Part shown: piece by piece, positions 60,198 through 64,000 of the stretch
Position numbering within the stretch: position 1 is the stretch's first letter
How the letters are laid out: each line of letters begins with the position of its first letter
NCBI GenBank assembly: GCA_013397865.1
Contig: VZTI01002794.1
Coordinates: forward strand, 266,690-330,689
Direction: 5' to 3'
DNA length: 64,000 nt
Origin: Struthidea cinerea
Lineage: Eukaryota; Chordata; Aves; Passeriformes; Corcoracidae
The notes under the pieces: generated by a model
What the model was told of the DNA's origin: nothing
Seen by the model: only the letters and a program-made list of their open reading frames with translations
Database searches by the model: none
Program-made: the position numbers and the translations under genes

Positions 60198-60721
60198 GTA
60201 AGAAGCAAATTTTAAACCTAGTAGCTTTCATTCCTTCAACTTCCTCAAAAGAGCATCTTCTTGCTCATTCTGCAGAATGGTCACTAGAACAGCTAGATTT
60301 CTCAACTTGTTTCAATTGCTCTGATCATCTTAATAGAATGAGATAGATTTAGTCATTTTAGTCTTTCTTTCTTTCTTAGTACTGAAGCATTTTAAAATAT
60401 AAGACATGTAAACTTTCAAACATTTATTTCAAATACAATTTTGCTTAGACAAGAGCATATAAGATTTCATGTAGGTTTTAATATTTTTTACAACAGAATT
60501 TTCAAAGTGAATTGCTCTTGCTTGTCCTCACTCTGCAATGTGCTGAACTGTTTAACTGTTTCGCTTCTTTTTCAGCTGATTTGTAAGTGACATAGAAATT
60601 ACTGCTCTTCTTGCCTCTTTTTTCCTCCCTATTTAAGAGAATTCTGCTTTACCTTTGTTTAAAATTTCTGTGTACATTATCAGCTGTTGAGTATTCAATG
60701 CTTTCTGTGTCTCAATGCTAG

Positions 60722-60863
60722 ACTCTTTTTTTTGCTGATGGAGAAAGGAATAAATCTGTTGTTGTTGTGATTTGTGATGATGATATTCCTGAAGGTGTTG
60801 AGAAGTTCCAGTTAATTCTAACAAATCCCTCGTTTGGCCTGGAATTAGGGGAGAACACAACAG
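60722..60863 (+). CDS. ADGRV1: ADGRV1 exon 37 of window (R21, second half)
   Basis: 142 bp, phase 0 to 1. It encodes T-L-F-F-A-D-G-E-R-N-K-S-V, calcium motif C-D-D-D-I-P-E-G-V-E-K and L-T-N-P-S-F-G-L-E-L-G. The acceptor CAATGCTAG has a weak pyrimidine tract, but the frame allows no alternative. The next intron (429 bp) has nothing recognisable. Confidence 0.93.
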
Positions 60864-61292
60864 GTAAAACTTAGTTCTGATGTTCTCGTTCTTCAGAATT
60901 GTATCTCGGTCACTTTAATTCCATTCTTCTGAATAATCGTATTTTAGACAACACCAGTGCCCTCCTATGCTAAATCATTAAACTCATTTGGAAAGTTCTT
61001 AAACATCACTGTGAAAAATGTAAAACTAACAAAATAATATGTAAAATAAGGAATCAGAAAATGCAGAAGCTGGAATTTTAAATAAGAGGGTCTAGATTCT
61101 TTCTTTCTAGAAATCTTCCTAGATAAAGCAGAATATTTACGTATTCTCTTCAGTAATATCAGGGAAATAAAAGCAATATGCATATATTAAAGAAAGAATG
61201 GATTTATGTATATATTTATTTATTTGTGTATGTGTACAATTATATTTTACTATGTTAATTAAAGCATGTTTCTATTATTTATTTCTCAAAAG

Positions 61293-61555
61293 CCACAATT
61301 ACTATATTTGCCAATGATGATGGACATGGAGTTTTGTCATTCAATAACAGTGATCACTTCTTCCTAAGAGAGCAAACAGCTCTCCATCTGATGGAAAGTG
61401 TTGCAGTATTAAATATTATTAGAGAACCTCCTCAGGGAATATTTGGAACGGTGTCTGTTCAGTATCTTGTAAGTGAAATTAATTCTTCAGAGCCATCAGT
61501 GGATTTGACCCCCTCTCAAGGATACATTGTGCTGGAAGAGGGAGTCAGATTTAAG
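61293..61555 (+). CDS. ADGRV1: ADGRV1 exon 38 of window (end of R21, most of R22)
   Basis: 263 bp, phase 1 to 0. It encodes T-I-F-A-N-D-D-G-H-G-V-L-S-F, then R22: F-L-R-E-Q-T-A-L-H-L, I-I-R-E-P-P-Q-G-I-F-G-T-V-S-V-Q-Y and G-Y-I-V-L-E-E-G-V-R-F-K. The acceptor is CAAAAG, an unusually purine-rich site. The next intron (1,472 bp) has nothing recognisable. Confidence 0.94.
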
Positions 61556-63027
61556 GTAATATGGTAGTTATAACCCAAAAAGTAAAGAAAGTTTATTTTA
61601 AATTATGTGAAAGATTTCAGAAATGTGTTTGTTTTTTCACGTATTAATTTTTTCTTACATTTTCCTTAATTCTCAGAATAAACTGAGTTGTGGGAGTGCA
61701 TAAAAATTGAATATGCTTTGCTGTAGATATTTCTCTCTTTGTAATAGTTCAGGTAAACTGAAAACAATATAATAGATATATAATATGATGTGTGAATAGG
61801 ACAATTTATTCCTATGTGTTTAATATGTAGCTGAAAGACAAATTTTGACATGAAGTAATAATTTACTACTGTAAATAGTTATGTTGGAATTAAAAGTCCC
61901 ATTCTTTTATGTGGCCGTAACTGAACAGAGTATGCTGCAGCAAAGGCAAAAGATGAACAGCTTTCAGAGTTCTAGAAATTGAAAATTACTTATTTTTCTG
62001 GCAGTATTAAGCCCACTGCTTCTGTACTGTCCCCACAAGAATGTCAGCCGGAAAATGAGCTAGCTTAAGTATGTCAGTAGCAGGTTAGTATATTATGGTT
62101 AGTGAAGTAGAATCTGAAACAAACCTTTCTGGAAACACTGGTTTTCAGTTTCTGAACCTAAAATGCATTTGGAACCTCAGTGATGGCCAGTTTAGCAGAC
62201 CTGTGAGAAGTAGAGAGTAAAAGATTTCTCAATACAGTCTTTAAATATGGTTTATTGCAGAAATAAATAGAGATCTAAAAGGTTGTAAGCTCTAGTTCAG
62301 TTCCAGATCTGTCATTACTAAATAATTTTTCTATGGCAAAGCTACATGTACCACTGTAACTTTCACCTCTTTGGGTAATAGGGTGACTGACAGTGAAAAC
62401 ACGTACTTCTTCCTAGGCAGTTCTCTGCTGATTTGAGACCACCTTGAGACAATCCTATTCTTATCCACTGTGGTGCAGTAGAGGGAAAAAAACATCAAGA
62501 AGAGAGTATTTCAAATACTCCTCTATTGCCTGTTTTTCCTTTTTTGTTCCCAGTACCAGAAGTGTAACTACCCTATTGCCCATGAGCCAGTTCAGTTGAC
62601 AACTCAAGTAAAGAAACCCAATTTGGTTAAGCTGCATTAGGGGATCAGGTAGCTGTATGGGGACTATGAATTACCAAGGAATGTGTGGAATGAGTACAAA
62701 ACAGAAGTGTGACAAAAGGTTCAAAAACCTGTTACATTTCAGAGACTCTTAGGATACGAGGAAAGAGAGGAAGGGAAAAATTAAAAGAAAGTGGATATGC
62801 TTGTGTTAGTGTTGCACTAAGGGGGGTCACCAGAGGGATTACTTTAGAACCCCAGCCTGAACTGTCCATGGCTTACTCCTGCCTTCTACAGTTTCAAGAG
62901 CTGCAGTTGTACTGCCCTGCTGTCCAGAGCTGTTCAGAGAATGAACAGAAACAGCAGCATGGTCTGAATGGCATGGCCATTGTTAGCTGTCAAGTCTCAC
63001 CAGCTTTCCATGCTTCTTTCTTGTCAG

Positions 63028-63203
63028 GCACTGCATATTTCTGCAATCTTGGATGAAGAACCGGAAATGGATGAGCACTTTATTGTCACCTTGTTCAATC
63101 CAACTGGAGGAGCCAGACTAGGCACCAGAGTGCAAACTATGATTACAGTACTACAGAACCAGGCTCCACAGGGCCTTTTCAGCATCTACCCAGTTACAAA
63201 TAG
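63028..63203 (+). CDS. ADGRV1: ADGRV1 exon 39 of window (end of R22)
   Basis: 176 bp, phase 0 to 2. It encodes A-L-H-I-S-A-I-L-D-E-E-P-E-M-D-E-H-F, F-N-P-T-G-G-A-R-L-G-T-R-V and the divergent linker L-Q-N-Q-A-P-Q-G-L-F-S-I, ending T-N-AG before GTACTA. In human the next stretch leads into the repeat that holds the EAR/EPTP propeller, which lies beyond this window. Confidence 0.94.
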
Positions 63204-63581
63204 GTACTAAACCCTGATTCAATTAAAAGGAGGTTTTTTATGTTCCATAGAGATGACTTCCCTTTAAAAATAATTAGCAATCGAATTGTAAAATTTATAA
63301 GTTTAAAAAGTACACTATCTGTCAAATGCTATTACTGCTATACAGAAGAACAGAAAAACACTTAAAATGAACTATTCACCATTAGAAGTGTTGATTTATC
63401 TATGAATTTTTACTTGAAAGAGTACTTCATAAGTCCTCAAACATTTCACTAGTAGTAATCCATATTAATGGCTCCGAACCTTGGACCAGTGCCCAGGCAA
63501 TCAGAAATTTTGTAATTTAATTATTTATTTAAGCTTGTGTAAGATACACCCTCATTCAGGGCTGTTTTTCAGAACCAAATG
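63204..63581 (+). other. start of the intron after exon 39
   Basis: AT-rich intron sequence up to the GC-rich CR1 copy that begins near 63582. Nothing else is recognisable. Confidence 0.7.
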
Positions 63582-64000
63582 AGCCATCTTGGACAAGCTG
63601 AAGAAGTGGCCCCTGGGAATCTCATGAGGTTTAATAAGACCAAGTGCTGGTGCTGCCCCTGGGTCAGAGGAACCCACAGTACAGGCTGGGGGATGAACAG
63701 ATCGAGAGCTGCCCTGCCCCGAAGGACATGGGGGTGCTGGTGGGTGAGAGGCTGGCCATGCCCTGGCCATGGGCAGTCCCAGCCCAGAAAACCAAACATG
63801 TCCTGGGCTGCATCCAAAGCGCCGTGGGCAGGTTTGGAGGGAGCGGATTCAGACCCTTCTGCTCCGTTCTGATGGGACCCCGTCTGCAGAGCTGCCTCCA
63901 GCTCTGGGGTCCCAGCACAGGAAGGACATGGAGCTGCTGGAGCAAGTCCAGAGGAGAGGCACCATGGTGATCAGGGAGGGAGCACCTCTGCTGTGAGGAA
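63582..64000 (+). mobile_element. CR1 LINE fragment, cut by the window end
   Basis: A GC-rich block in sense orientation: 'cttggacaagctgaagaag', 'aatctcatgaggtttaataa', 'tacaggctgggggatgaac', 'acatgggggtgctggtgg', 'gtcctgggctgcatcc' and 'aggaaggacatggagctg'. These match the later part of the CR1 coding region in order. Several overlapping open frames exist on both strands because stop codons are rare at this GC content, not because of a host gene. It continues beyond 64000. Confidence 0.93.

Larger units (their letters stand above)
355..63203 (+). other. ADGRV1: ADGRV1 gene, 39 internal coding exons, partial at both ends
   Basis: ADGRV1 is a giant adhesion GPCR whose extracellular part is mostly Calx-beta repeats, which are calcium-binding beta-sandwich modules. 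In vertebrates it forms the ankle links of hair-cell stereocilia and photoreceptor periciliary links with usherin, whirlin and PDZD7; human loss causes Usher syndrome 2C. The 39 exons below join without a frame break to 9,065 coding bases and align end to end with the human protein as I remember it, with no exon missing between the first and last. Every intron is GT-AG. The 5' exons (about 185 residues) and everything from the EAR domain onward lie outside. There is no start codon, promoter or poly(A) site of the full-length transcript here. Exon numbers are local to this window. Confidence 0.96.

Noticed and set aside
62709..63056. 115-codon open frame overlapping exon 39
   Set aside because: It reads a different frame from exon 39 and has no homology to ADGRV1 or any protein I recognise.
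63552..63996. Several overlapping open frames on both strands
   Set aside because: They all lie in the GC-rich CR1 copy, where stop codons are rare. None resembles a host protein.

Overview
The window is vertebrate nuclear DNA, almost certainly from a bird. It is AT-rich, it carries CR1 LINE fragments on both strands and an avian-type ERVL long terminal repeat, and its only gene is one large intron-rich locus. That gene is ADGRV1 (also GPR98, VLGR1 or MASS1), the very large adhesion G-protein-coupled receptor of the stereociliary ankle link and the Usher 2 complex. It lies on the + strand and runs off both ends of the window. I recognised it by comparing the translated exons with the human protein from memory. 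In chicken this region is on the Z chromosome, so Z-linkage is likely but cannot be read from the sequence.

I could place 39 consecutive coding exons between 355 and 63203. All have AG acceptors and GT donors, every junction keeps the reading frame, and none has an internal stop. Joined, they give 9,065 coding bases (about 3,021 codons). This corresponds to human residues from roughly 185, in the second Calx-beta repeat, to roughly 3,200, just before the EAR/EPTP propeller. The signal peptide, first repeat, EAR domain, later repeats, GAIN/GPS region and seven-helix domain lie outside. The exons encode about 22 tandem Calx-beta repeats, called R1 to R22 here. Most end in an N-D-D-P-x-G-like linker and carry an acidic D-D-x-P-E calcium motif about 35 to 45 residues before it. 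Two repeats hold a foreign domain: a laminin-G/pentraxin-like domain in R10 (exons 15-16) and a four-cysteine PAN/Apple-like segment in R17 (exon 28).

Introns run from 195 bp to 8.7 kb. Intron 6 (11012-19719) is the largest and holds a CR1 reverse-transcriptase fragment, a CR1 3' end and several local duplications. Other introns hold CR1 3' ends (near 2.2 and 44 kb), the ERVL LTR (31.4-31.9 kb), a possible second LTR (35.2-35.7 kb), A-rich and T-rich tracts, two N gaps and a 227-bp exact duplication around a single N (49861-50315) that looks like an assembly error. A GC-rich CR1 copy runs off the right end. I found no second gene, tRNA, rRNA or promoter. In exon entries 'next intron' covers the stretch after that exon. 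The observations most worth following are the PAN-like insert, the shared insertion point of the two nested domains, a conserved-looking Ser-Gly-Ser-Gly acidic exon (exon 21), and an exon-25 read-through that adds a membrane-like segment followed by a stop and an AATAAA signal.
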